NCBI RefSeq assembly: GCF_000024025.1
Contig: NC_013131.1
Span: 4,712,001 to 4,776,000, forward strand
Length of the DNA stretch: 64,000 bases
Origin: Catenulispora acidiphila DSM 44928
Lineage (GTDB): Bacteria > Actinomycetota > Actinomycetes > Streptomycetales > Catenulisporaceae
Direction: 5' to 3'
Shown: positions 34,271-42,786 of the stretch, piece after piece
Position numbering within the stretch: position 1 is the first letter of the stretch
How the letters are laid out: every line of letters starts with the position of its first letter
Translations under genes and position numbers: made by a program
The notes under the pieces: generated by a model
The model's input: only the letters and a program-made list of their open reading frames with translations
Told to the model about the DNA's origin: nothing
The model's database searches: none

Positions 34271-35287
34271 TCACCGGCGCGGCTCGAACCGCTCGATGCC
34301 CGGTCCGTAGACGAACTCCCGTGCCTCGGCGATGAATTCCTGGGGGAAGCCGAGGTCGAACGACGTCGCTTCCTCCAGGCGCCGCACCGCGTCGGCGGGG
34401 AGGCGGACGTCGAGGGCTGCGACGCTGTCGTTCAGCTGGTCGACGGTGCGGGCGCCGATGATGGGGTGGATCCAGCGGTGGTGGGCGCGGGTCCAAGCCA
34501 CGGCGGCTTGGGAGGAAGTGATGCCGAGGTCGTCGGCTACCGCGTCGAGGGTGGCGGCGATGTGCAGGTCGTGCTCAGTCAGTTTGTCGCGGCTGGTGCG
34601 AGAGCCTTCGGTGGCGCCGTGGCGGGTGAACTTGCCGGTGAGGACGCCGCGGGCCAGGGGTGCCCAGGCGGCGACTGAGAGGTTCAGGGATTCGGCCATG
34701 GGCAGGAGTTCGCGCTCGATGCCGCGTTCCAGCAGGCTGTAGTTGAGTTGCAGGCCTGCGAAGGGGGTCCAGCCGCGGAGTTCGGCCATGGTCTGGGCAC
34801 GGGCGGCGACCCAGGCGGGGGCGTCGGACAGGCCGAGGTAGAGGACCTTGCCGGAGCGGACGAGGTCGTCCAGGGCGCGCATGGTCTCCTCCAGCGGGGT
34901 GTGCGCGTCCCAGATGTGGACCCAGAGCACGTCCAGGTAGTCGGTGTTCAGGCGGCTCAGGCTGTCCTCGACCGAGCGTCGCAGGTTCTTGCGGTGGTTG
35001 CCCGCAGCGTTGGGGTCGGTGTCGTCCATGCTCAGGGTGTATTTCGTTGCCAGGACGAAGCGGTCGCGGTCCGTGCCGAGCAGTTCGCCGACGATGCGCT
35101 CGCTGGAGCCGTCGGTGTAGCGGTTCGCGGTGTCTATGACGTTGCCGCCGGCCTCGGCGTAGGCGGTGAAGATCTTCCGGCAGTCCTCGACGGAGACGCC
35201 CCAGCCCCAGTCCTCGCCGAAGCCCATCGTGCCGAGGAAGGCCTCTGAAACGCGCAGGCCGGTGTTCCCGAAGGTCGTGTATCGCAT
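34271..35287 (-). CDS. Aldo/keto reductase
   Basis: A 338-residue NADPH-dependent (beta/alpha)8 oxidoreductase. Catalytic tetrad residues are recognisable: Asp in VIDTANRYTDG, Tyr in the same stretch, Lys in LATKYT, and His in LWVHIWD. The C-terminal cofactor-binding segment is HPIIGARTVDQL. It resembles YajO/YccK-type AKRs. It diverges from a TetR regulator across a 61-bp gap filled with TGTCTAG operator half-sites, so it is very likely the TetR target. Confidence 0.9.
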   Translation of the reverse strand: MRYTTFGNTGLRVSEAFLGTMGFGEDWGWGVSVEDCRKIFTAYAEAGGNVIDTANRYTDGSSERIVGELLGTDRDRFVLATKYTLSMDDTDPNAAGNHRKNLRRSVEDSLSRLNTDYLDVLWVHIWDAHTPLEETMRALDDLVRSGKVLYLGLSDAPAWVAARAQTMAELRGWTPFAGLQLNYSLLERGIERELLPMAESLNLSVAAWAPLARGVLTGKFTRHGATEGSRTSRDKLTEHDLHIAATLDAVADDLGITSSQAAVAWTRAHHRWIHPIIGARTVDQLNDSVAALDVRLPADAVRRLEEATSFDLGFPQEFIAEAREFVYGPGIERFEPRR

Positions 35288-35307
35288 GACCGCACCCTAC
35301 GCACTCA

Positions 35308-35338
35308 CTAGACAGCTTGTCTAGACGCATTGTCTAGA
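35308..35338. promoter_or_regulatory. Overlapping TetR operators between AKR and TetR genes
   Basis: CTAGACA-3 nt-TGTCTAG (35308-35324) is a perfect 17-bp palindrome. Its right half pairs again with a third copy, CTAGAC-5 nt-GTCTAG (35321-35337). Three half-sites in register give two overlapping operators, only 10-40 bp from both start codons. Confidence 0.8.
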
Positions 35339-35348
35339 CGCCCTGTTC

Positions 35349-36257
35349 ATGGCGATCGCTACCATGACGTCCATGGCCCACGAAGCGACACCGCCCCGCA
35401 GAACCGCAGGCCGAGCGGGCCGCGACGACCGGGAGGTGCGCGAGGCGATCCTCGTCGCGACCCGCCGCCTGCTCGACGAGCGCCGCTTCGACGAGCTGAG
35501 CGTGGCCGACATCCTGACCGCCGCCGGCGTCGCGCGGGGGAGCTTCTACTTCTACTTCGCCGGCAAGAACCAGGTCCTCGCCGAGCTGACGCGCCGCGCC
35601 GTCGCCCTGGGCCACGAAGCCGCCGAACCCTGGCTCGCGAGCACCGACGACCCGCGCGAGACCATCCGCCACGGCATCAGCGAGGGCGCGAAGCTGTGGC
35701 GCGCCGAAGCCCCGGTCCTGCGGGCGATGGTCGAGAACTGGCGCAGCGACGAGGAACTCGGCGAGCTGTGGCTCAGCCTCATGAGCAGCTTCACCGCCGG
35801 GACGGCCGAGCGCATCGCCGCGGACCGAGCTGGTGAAGAGCAAGGCGCCGGGGAGCAGACTGCCGGAGAGCAAAGCGCTGGAGAGCACACTGCCGGAGAC
35901 CGAGCCGCCGGAGAGCAAAGCGCCGGAAATCAGAGCGTTGGAGGCCGAGGCGTCGGGGAACAGACTGTCGGAGAGCAAAGCGCCGTAGATCGAGGCATCG
36001 GGGAGCACACTGTCGGAGAGCAAAGCGCTGGGGCCCTGGCCGCTGGAGAGCAAACCGCAGGCGGGCAAAGCGATGCAGGCGCTGTTCCTACCTCTAGCGT
36101 CAACACCGACGACCTGGCCGCCGCCCTGACCTGGCTCGGCGAGCGCCTCTACTACCTCGCCGCGATCGGCGTGGAGCCGTTCGCCGACGAGGACGCGTTG
36201 GTGGATGTGCTCACGCACATCTGGATGAGCGTGCTGCATCCCGCGGCGAATCTTTAG
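35349..36257 (+). CDS. TetR family transcriptional regulator with a repetitive insert
   Basis: A 302-residue TetR-type repressor. The DNA-binding domain is residues 27-80 (AILVATRRLLDERRFDELSVADILTAAGVARGSFYFYFAGK). The ligand domain is interrupted at about 160-245 by roughly 17 imperfect copies of a five-residue unit resembling AGEQS or VGEQT. It then resumes (AAALTWLGERLYYLAAIG). The insert lengthens the protein from about 215 to 302 residues and is probably a solvent-exposed loop. Three ATGs (35349, 35364, 35379) are possible starts; none has a clear ribosome site. Confidence 0.88.
   Translation: MAIATMTSMAHEATPPRRTAGRAGRDDREVREAILVATRRLLDERRFDELSVADILTAAGVARGSFYFYFAGKNQVLAELTRRAVALGHEAAEPWLASTDDPRETIRHGISEGAKLWRAEAPVLRAMVENWRSDEELGELWLSLMSSFTAGTAERIAADRAGEEQGAGEQTAGEQSAGEHTAGDRAAGEQSAGNQSVGGRGVGEQTVGEQSAVDRGIGEHTVGEQSAGALAAGEQTAGGQSDAGAVPTSSVNTDDLAAALTWLGERLYYLAAIGVEPFADEDALVDVLTHIWMSVLHPAANL
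35826..36083. repeat. Degenerate 15-bp tandem repeat array inside the TetR gene
   Basis: About 17 imperfect 15-bp units of the type GCCGGAGAGCAAAGC run in frame. A partial 30-bp higher-order pattern alternates AAAGC and ACACT endings. There are no unique spacers, so this is a minisatellite and not a CRISPR array. Confidence 0.85.
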
Positions 36258-36285
36258 GAACCTGTCAGGAAGTTCGATCTCCCTG

Positions 36286-36313
36286 TTGCCATGCGGGGTG
36301 ACCTGCATAGAGT
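36286..36313 (+). promoter_or_regulatory. Candidate promoter of the two-component system (leaderless)
   Basis: TTGCCA (36286-36291), a 16-bp spacer and TAGAGT (36308-36313) end 6 nt before the GTG start of the response regulator, which lacks a ribosome site. A leaderless transcript is inferred. Confidence 0.4.
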
Positions 36314-36319
36314 TCGCGG

Positions 36320-37045
36320 GTGAGCGCCTACATCCTCATCGTCGAGGACGACCCGAAGCAAGCGGAGCTCATCCGCGTGTCGTTGCAGAGCGAGGGGTAC
36401 CGTACGGCCATCGCCCACGACGCGCCGAGTGCGTTTCGCAGCGTTGAGGACTGCCCGCCGGACCTGGTCGTCCTCGACCTGATGCTGCCGGGCGCCGACG
36501 GGCTGACCATTTGCCGCTGGCTGCGGCGCCGGGGCGAGACGCCCGTGCTGATGGTGACCGCGCGCTCCACCGAGGATGATGTCCTGGCCGGGCTCGACGT
36601 GGGCGCCGACGACTACATGACCAAGCCCTACAGCCCTCGTGAGCTGGTGGCGCGCATACGGACGGTCCTGCGGCGCTCCCGTCCCGCTGCCACAACCGCT
36701 GCGATCGCCACGGCTGCGAACGCCACCGGCGCGAAAGAAGCCGTGCTCCAGGTCGGCGGACTGCTCGTCGACCCGGCCCGGCATTCCGTGCTCTGCGACG
36801 GACGCCCGGTGGCCTGCACTCCCGACGAGTTCGCCGTCCTCGCGGCGCTGGCGGCGGCTCCGGGCCGGGTCTTCACCAGAGCCCAGCTGCTGCGCCACAC
36901 CCGCGGCTTCGACCGCGCCTCCACCGAGCGCGCCGTCGACGTCCACGTGCTGAACCTGCGCAAGAAGATCGAGGCTAACCCAGCCCGCCCGACCCGCCTG
37001 CTGACCGTCTACGGCGTGGGCTACAAGCTGGTCGGCGCCCGCTGA
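36320..37045 (+). CDS. OmpR/PhoB-family response regulator
   Basis: A 241-residue regulator. The receiver domain spans residues 1-120 (acidic pocket VEDD, phospho-acceptor Asp in VVLDLMLPGADG, Thr in VTARS, Lys in TKPYS). A winged-helix output domain spans about 140-240 (FDRASTERAVDVHVLNLRKKIE, then YGVGYKLV). The linker is Ala/Thr-rich. The stop overlaps the kinase start as TGATG, so the pair is co-translated. A short promoter lies directly before the GTG. Confidence 0.92.
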   Translation: MSAYILIVEDDPKQAELIRVSLQSEGYRTAIAHDAPSAFRSVEDCPPDLVVLDLMLPGADGLTICRWLRRRGETPVLMVTARSTEDDVLAGLDVGADDYMTKPYSPRELVARIRTVLRRSRPAATTAAIATAANATGAKEAVLQVGGLLVDPARHSVLCDGRPVACTPDEFAVLAALAAAPGRVFTRAQLLRHTRGFDRASTERAVDVHVLNLRKKIEANPARPTRLLTVYGVGYKLVGAR

Positions 37046-38823
37046 TGGCCGCGCCGGTCCCGCTGTATCGCAGCCTGCTGGTACGGCTGCTCGCCGCGTC
37101 CTGTGTGATCGCCGGCTGCGCCATCGCCGCCACCGCGTGGATCGCCGCCTCGACCGCCACCTCGGCGCTGGCCCGCCAGCAGGGCCAGACGCTCCAGACC
37201 GACACCGACATCGTCTCCCAGCTGAGCGGCTACGCCGTCGGGCACACCGACTGGACCGGCGTCGCACCCCTGCTGCGTCAACTGACCGAGCGCTACCAAC
37301 TGCGCATCGCGCTGGTCGGGACCGACGGCAAGATGATCAGCGACTCCTCCGCGCAGCCGGCGCCGCTGCCGCCCAGCGATATCGCCACCATCGATCCGCT
37401 CAGCTTCGACACCTCCACGACGCCGGGGGTGCAGAAGCCGGGACTGGACCCGCGCGTCATCGGCCCGTACCAGCTCACCCCGGACGAATCCAACACCCTG
37501 CGGCAGATGGCGGACAAAGGCCTGCTCTGCCTGACCAAGTACGGCGGGCAGGCACAGTTGGTCGAGCTGTTGTCGGGCAGGTATGTGCTCCAGCAGAGCG
37601 GCGCGCCGCAGAGGGCCACGGACATCTGCGGAAATCCCAACCAGTACGTCGTCCCCGCGACACCGACCGAGGTCAAGCCGCTGGCGGATCTGGCGGCGGC
37701 GACGTCGGCGTGTCTGGTCCACGAGCGTCTGCCCGTGCCGCCGAATCTGAGCGTCACCACCGCTTTTCAGGTGCAGTCCTCCCAACCGGCGAGCGCGTCG
37801 ATGAAGCCCGCCCAGCAATGCCTGCAGACGGCGCGGCGGGACCAACTCCGCCCCTACGTCGCCGCACCGGCCCAGCTCTACCTCGGCATCGGGACCACCG
37901 CGCGCGAGCACTTCGACCTGTCCGGACCGAACCGCTCCAAAATCATCTGGACCGCGGCCCTGGTCCTGGCGGTCACCGTCGCGGTGACCGCGCTCGCCGG
38001 GCTGCGGCTGGTCCGGCCGCTGCGGGCGCTGATCTACACCGCGCGCCAGGACCCCGCCGACTTCGCCCGGGCGCCGGTCACCACCCGGGACGAGACCGGA
38101 TACCTGGCGATGGCGTTCAACCAGCTCACCGAGCGCCGCGAGCAGATGGACGCCCAGCGCAAGGCGATGGTCGCCGACATCGCCCACGAACTGCGCTCCC
38201 CGCTGACCAACATCCGCGGCTGGCTGGAGGTCACCCGCGACGGGCTCGTCGAGCCCACCCCGGACCTGATCACCTCCCTGCACGACGAGGCCGTGGTGCT
38301 GCAACGCGTCATCGACGACCTCCAGGACCTCGCCAGCGCCGACGCCGGAACCCTGCGGGTGCACCCGCAACCGATCGCCGCCCTCGACCTGCTGCAGCAA
38401 GTCGCGCTCGCGCACCGAGCCCAGGCAGCCGACCTCGGGATCACCGTGGAGGTGCACGCCGAGCCCGGGCTGGACGTCTACGCCGACCCGGAACGGATCC
38501 GCCAGGTGCTGGGGAACCTGGTGTCCAACGCGGTGCGGCACTCGGCGAGCGGCGCTCACGTCACTCTGACGGCGCGCCCCACTGCGGACGGCGTCGAGCT
38601 CAGCGCGCAGGACACCGGTTGCGGCATCGCGCAGGCGGACCTGCCGTACATCTTCGATCGGTTCTGGCGCTCGGAGAAGTCGCGCAACCGCGGCACAGGC
38701 GGCAGTGGGCTGGGGTTGGCGATCGCGCGTCATCTAGTCCTAGCTCATGGAGGCACGATCACCGTGGAGAGCTTTGTCGGGGTCGGGACGACGATGACGG
38801 TGCGATTGCCACCGCCGTGCTGA
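37045..38823 (+). CDS. Membrane sensor histidine kinase
   Basis: A 592-residue kinase. One helix near residues 11-33 and another near 308-328 bracket an extracytoplasmic sensor of about 270 residues containing several cysteines (CLTKYGG, DICGNPN, SACLV, QQCLQ), perhaps disulfide-linked. HAMP follows at about 330-370, then the HisKA H-box IAHELRSPLTN, N-box NLVSNAVRHS, G1 DTGCGI and G2 GTGGSGLGLAI. Signal unknown. The lipoprotein L,D-transpeptidase gene lies 34 bp downstream in the same direction, so a cell-wall stress input is a reasonable inference. Confidence 0.9.
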   Translation: MAAPVPLYRSLLVRLLAASCVIAGCAIAATAWIAASTATSALARQQGQTLQTDTDIVSQLSGYAVGHTDWTGVAPLLRQLTERYQLRIALVGTDGKMISDSSAQPAPLPPSDIATIDPLSFDTSTTPGVQKPGLDPRVIGPYQLTPDESNTLRQMADKGLLCLTKYGGQAQLVELLSGRYVLQQSGAPQRATDICGNPNQYVVPATPTEVKPLADLAAATSACLVHERLPVPPNLSVTTAFQVQSSQPASASMKPAQQCLQTARRDQLRPYVAAPAQLYLGIGTTAREHFDLSGPNRSKIIWTAALVLAVTVAVTALAGLRLVRPLRALIYTARQDPADFARAPVTTRDETGYLAMAFNQLTERREQMDAQRKAMVADIAHELRSPLTNIRGWLEVTRDGLVEPTPDLITSLHDEAVVLQRVIDDLQDLASADAGTLRVHPQPIAALDLLQQVALAHRAQAADLGITVEVHAEPGLDVYADPERIRQVLGNLVSNAVRHSASGAHVTLTARPTADGVELSAQDTGCGIAQADLPYIFDRFWRSEKSRNRGTGGSGLGLAIARHLVLAHGGTITVESFVGVGTTMTVRLPPPC

Positions 38824-38857
38824 CAAGTTCCGAACAACGGCTCGCCAGGCTTTCCTC

Positions 38858-39667
38858 ATGGCTCACCGAAAATTTGTGCGTTCAGTGCTGATGGCGGTTC
38901 CTCTTGTTGCCGTCGGCAGTATGTCGGTGGCGTGCGCCTCGATGCATTCTTCGAATACTGCGAATGCCGCGGCGATACCGGAGGAACAGGCTGTAGCGGC
39001 GGTCTCGACGCAGATGCCGAGTGCCCCGGCGTCGCCGTCGGCTTCTGCCAGCGAATCGTCATCGGCCAGTCCTGTCGTGAGCAGTCTGCCGGGCCTTGGT
39101 TCGCACACTCTGGCGGCGGTCCCCGCCTCAGCCCAGCAGGTGGTGCTTGCCGTGGGAGGCGGCAAGACCTCCTCGGACGCGACGGTGCAGCTGTTCACGA
39201 GAGTGCCAGGCGGATGGCAGTCAGCCGCACCCGCATGGCCGGCCCACAACGCGCTGCACGGCTGGACCGACGAGCACTACGCCAGCGACCTGAAATCCCC
39301 GATCGGCGTCTACAACCTCACCGACGCCGGCGGTCTGCTGCCCGATCCCGGAACCAAGCTGCACTACACGCAGTCCTCGCACTTCACCATCAACGGAACC
39401 GGCTTCCGCGACGAGCCTTTGGCCGGCTCCTACGACTACGTCATCGCCATCAACTACAACCGCGCGCCGGGCACCTCGCCGATGGACCCGACCATGCCGA
39501 TGGGCGCCGGCCGAGGCGGCGGCATCTGGCTGCACGTCGACCACGGCGGTCCGACCCACGCCTGCGTCAGCGTGCCCAAGGACGACATGAAGCAGCTGCT
39601 CCTGACGCTGGACCCGGCGCTGCACCCGGTCATCGTGATGGGAGACGGAGCCTCGCTGGCTCGCTGA
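38858..39667 (+). CDS. Putative lipoprotein of the L,D-transpeptidase (YkuD) fold
   Basis: A 269-residue exported protein. The signal peptide ends in a lipobox-like SVACAS around Cys26, followed by a Ser/Ala/Pro linker to about residue 75. The C-terminal domain carries the L,D-transpeptidase-type motif HVDHGGPTHACVSV with the candidate nucleophile Cys, close to the usual HGxx...SxGC form but with HA before the Cys. Such enzymes form 3-3 peptidoglycan crosslinks or attach proteins. The position behind the two-component system suggests co-regulation. Confidence 0.78.
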   Translation: MAHRKFVRSVLMAVPLVAVGSMSVACASMHSSNTANAAAIPEEQAVAAVSTQMPSAPASPSASASESSSASPVVSSLPGLGSHTLAAVPASAQQVVLAVGGGKTSSDATVQLFTRVPGGWQSAAPAWPAHNALHGWTDEHYASDLKSPIGVYNLTDAGGLLPDPGTKLHYTQSSHFTINGTGFRDEPLAGSYDYVIAINYNRAPGTSPMDPTMPMGAGRGGGIWLHVDHGGPTHACVSVPKDDMKQLLLTLDPALHPVIVMGDGASLAR

Positions 39668-39680
39668 GCCGGCTCGGGTG

Positions 39681-42677
39681 CTACTCCTCGACCTCGAACG
39701 CCAGCAGCCGCGCCAGCGCGACGCGCGAAGCCACACCCAGCTTCCGGTAGACGTTGCCCATGTGGCTCTCGACGGTCCGCTCGCTCAGGAACAGCCGCGT
39801 CGCGATCTGGCGGTTGCTGTGCCCGGCGCCGACGAGCAGCGCTATCTGGCGTTCGCGGTCGGTCAGCACGGTCAACACCCTGGCGCTGTCATGAGTACCC
39901 GATCGCGAAGCGGCGGACGTGCTCTCGCCGACCGCATTCGTCGGGGCGTCGTTCACCGCGGCCGCCGTTTCCTCCGCCGACTGCACGCATCCACCCGGCG
40001 CGCGCCCTGCGACCTGCCCGCGTACCCGCTCCAACTCGTCGCGCACCCAGATCGCGCCGCAGCCCGCAGCCTGCGCCGTCGAGCGGGCCAGCGTCGCCAG
40101 CGCCTCCTCGCGCCGACCCAGCATGACCAGCGTGCGGGCATGGAACACCGCGGTCCGCGCCTGCTCCACGAGCCGACCAGCCTGCGCGAACGCCGCGACG
40201 GCACGCGTGAAGTCGGCGTCCGCGGACTGGTGATCGCCGCGCAGCGCCGAGAGCAGACCCCGGGCACGGACCGCGTGCCCGCGCTGACCGGGCAGATCCA
40301 GCTGCTCGGCCTGCACAACCGCCATCCGCGCCAGTTCCTCGGCGCGATCGGTCTGCCCCAGCCGGATCAGGGCACTGATCAAGATCTCGGCATACTCCGG
40401 GACCAGAGGCGCGCCCAGCATGCGTAAGTCCGGACCGCCTGCGCGCAACACCAGCTCCACGCAGCTCGCCGCGTCACCGTTGGTGAGTTCGGCATGTCCG
40501 CGCAGCATCAGAGCATTGCGTGCCCACCAGCTGTTCACGGCGCTCCCGGTGAACAACGCGGTCGCCGCGCGCGCCCCGGCCAGCGCCGCGTCTCCCTTGC
40601 CGCGCGGCGACATCCACACCTGGATCGGCGCCTTGATCGCCAGCACGATGCCCAGCAGGTGGTCGCTGCCGACCAGGCGCGCGGCGTCCTCGGCGTTCTG
40701 GACCTGCTCCAGCGCCTCGGCCATGCGTCCGGTGAACATCGCCACCAGGCACTGCCCGAGCAGCACGTGCGGCAAGCCGTGGCTCTGCCCGGTCCGCCGC
40801 ACGATCGCCCGACCGCGCGCCAGATGCCGATCGGCGTCGGAGAACCGCTCCAGCAGCATCTCGGCCCAGCCGAGCATGCACAGCGTCTCCCGCTCCCCGG
40901 CCAGCACGCTGTCAGGCATGCCGTCCACCATCGCGCTCGCCGAATCCGCCGCCGCCCGAGCGATGTCGGTGTGCCCGACGCAGATCTCGCCGAACGCGCT
41001 GAACGCCAGCGCGGTCGCCTCATACAGCCGGTCGCCGGTCTCGCGCGCGGCGTCCAGAGCCCAGGAGATGTCGGCACGCGCCGCCGGATAATCGTTGGCC
41101 AGCAAAGCTGTCAGGCCCAGTTCCAGACACAGGCCGATGCGCTGGGAGGACGTCTTCGTCCCCAGACGCGCCACCTCGGCACGCAGCAGCGCGATCGCCT
41201 CGGAGTAGCGGCCCAGGCGCTGCTCGGCGTGCGCGCACAGGACCACCGCCTCGGAGCGGTTGACCATCGTCGCCTCGGAGGCGTCCTGAAGGATCTCGTG
41301 CAGCAGGTCCCGGCTCTCGGCGAACCTGCCGCCGAGTCCTAAGGCGCGCGCTACCAGGAAGCTGAGTTCGAAGCGGCGCCGCAGCGAATCCTCGTTGTGC
41401 GGCAACAGGTTCAGCGCGACGCCGAACCAGTGCGCCGCCGTCAGCGGAGAGGTGCTCATCGCCTCTTGGCCGGCCTGGCAGAGCACTGTTTCGTACTCCG
41501 GCGACCAGGCGGTGGCGCAGTGCTCGACGTGGTGGACCCGCTCGGAGGCAGACGCCCCGCGCTCGGCGAGCAGTGCCAGGGCTCTGCGATGGATGTCCAC
41601 GCGCCACGTCGGCGCCGACTGGTCGTAGATGACGCGGCGCACCAGCGGATGCCGGAAGACCAGCCCGGGACCGGAGGGGACCTCGCGAATCAGATCCCGG
41701 CTGACCAGGCTGTTCACCGCGCACTCCACCTGGCTCAAAGCCGGGCCGGCCATGACCGCGGTCAGCAGTTCGGGGGTGAACGGGTCTCCCACGACCGCTG
41801 CGGTCGAGGCGACGGCCAACTCGTCCGGAGACAGGGTCACGGTCTCCCCGAGGATAAGCGCTTCCAGCCGGCTGGAGGCGTCGCCACCCTCGCGCCGGTT
41901 CGGGTCTCCCGGACGCCGCCGGTAGCCGTTGCTGCGGTCCAGCGTCAGCAGGTACAGGGGATTGCCGTGGCTCTTCTCGTGCAACTCGACGCTGCGGCGC
42001 GTTCCGTTCCGGTCGCCGAGCAGCCGCGCGGAATCGGCCAGCGACAGCGGACCGAGCTCGATCCGGGTGACCGTGCCGTGATCGGTGTCGCGGGCTAGCG
42101 CGTAGCGAAGTTGTGCCGGCGCCTGGCGTTCGCGGTGCGCCACGACGATGAGCACCGGTCCGGCGATCGGGCGGCGGCTGAGGAAGGCGATGAAGTCGAT
42201 CGAGCCCGGATCGGCCCAGTGCACGTCGTCCAGCAGCACCAGGACCGGCTGATCCGCCATCGACGCCATCACCTGCCGCAGCGCCTGGAAGAGCCGGAAG
42301 CGGTCGATGTCCGGCGCCGACCGGGCCCCGGGCGGCCGGTCCGGCGCCGGCACTTCGCCGGCGCCCGGCGGCAGCCCTTCCAGCAGGCGCGCCAGATCCC
42401 CGTGCTCGGACAGCGCGTCCAGCAGGATCTGGAAGGGCATCTCCTGCTCGAACTCCGTCGCCCTGCCGGAGAGCACTGAGATGCCCTTGGTCAGCGCCGT
42501 CTCCCGGATCGCGGCCAGCAGGTACGTCTTGCCGATGCCCGGCTCGCCGACCACCTGCAAGAACCCGCCGGTGCCGGCGGTCAAGGCGTCGAAGGCGGCG
42601 GCGACGGCCCGCATCTCCTCGTCGCGGCCGACGACGAGATGCGGTGAGCCGAGGTCGTGATCCTGAGGTCGGGACAT
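39681..42677 (-). CDS. LAL-type LuxR transcriptional regulator (large ATP-binding)
   Basis: A 998-residue LAL regulator. An N-terminal AAA-like ATPase has Walker A GEPGIGKTYLL (about 43-53) and Walker B VLVLLDDVHWAD. A long TPR-like helical middle and a C-terminal LuxR HTH at about 935-995 (LTDRERQIALLVGAGHSNRQIATRLFLSERTVESH) follow. The linker at 865-930 is low-complexity. GGAAGGG precedes the ATG. LAL proteins are frequent pathway-specific activators at the edges of natural-product clusters. Its position 109 bp downstream of the flavin oxidoreductase, same strand, makes it a candidate cluster regulator, not proven. Confidence 0.88.
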   Translation of the reverse strand: MSRPQDHDLGSPHLVVGRDEEMRAVAAAFDALTAGTGGFLQVVGEPGIGKTYLLAAIRETALTKGISVLSGRATEFEQEMPFQILLDALSEHGDLARLLEGLPPGAGEVPAPDRPPGARSAPDIDRFRLFQALRQVMASMADQPVLVLLDDVHWADPGSIDFIAFLSRRPIAGPVLIVVAHRERQAPAQLRYALARDTDHGTVTRIELGPLSLADSARLLGDRNGTRRSVELHEKSHGNPLYLLTLDRSNGYRRRPGDPNRREGGDASSRLEALILGETVTLSPDELAVASTAAVVGDPFTPELLTAVMAGPALSQVECAVNSLVSRDLIREVPSGPGLVFRHPLVRRVIYDQSAPTWRVDIHRRALALLAERGASASERVHHVEHCATAWSPEYETVLCQAGQEAMSTSPLTAAHWFGVALNLLPHNEDSLRRRFELSFLVARALGLGGRFAESRDLLHEILQDASEATMVNRSEAVVLCAHAEQRLGRYSEAIALLRAEVARLGTKTSSQRIGLCLELGLTALLANDYPAARADISWALDAARETGDRLYEATALAFSAFGEICVGHTDIARAAADSASAMVDGMPDSVLAGERETLCMLGWAEMLLERFSDADRHLARGRAIVRRTGQSHGLPHVLLGQCLVAMFTGRMAEALEQVQNAEDAARLVGSDHLLGIVLAIKAPIQVWMSPRGKGDAALAGARAATALFTGSAVNSWWARNALMLRGHAELTNGDAASCVELVLRAGGPDLRMLGAPLVPEYAEILISALIRLGQTDRAEELARMAVVQAEQLDLPGQRGHAVRARGLLSALRGDHQSADADFTRAVAAFAQAGRLVEQARTAVFHARTLVMLGRREEALATLARSTAQAAGCGAIWVRDELERVRGQVAGRAPGGCVQSAEETAAAVNDAPTNAVGESTSAASRSGTHDSARVLTVLTDRERQIALLVGAGHSNRQIATRLFLSERTVESHMGNVYRKLGVASRVALARLLAFEVEE

Positions 42678-42786
42678 GGCGCGACCCTTCCTATTGAAGA
42701 CCTCTGATGAACCGGCGGAAGCCCCAGAATAATGGCGGCCGGATCATGTGTCCTCCTAGGGAGAATCGCTCTCACCCAATGGGAAT

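Noticed and set aside
35826-36083. CRISPR-like repeat array
   Set aside because: Units are 15 bp, contiguous, degenerate and in frame, with no spacers and no cas genes.
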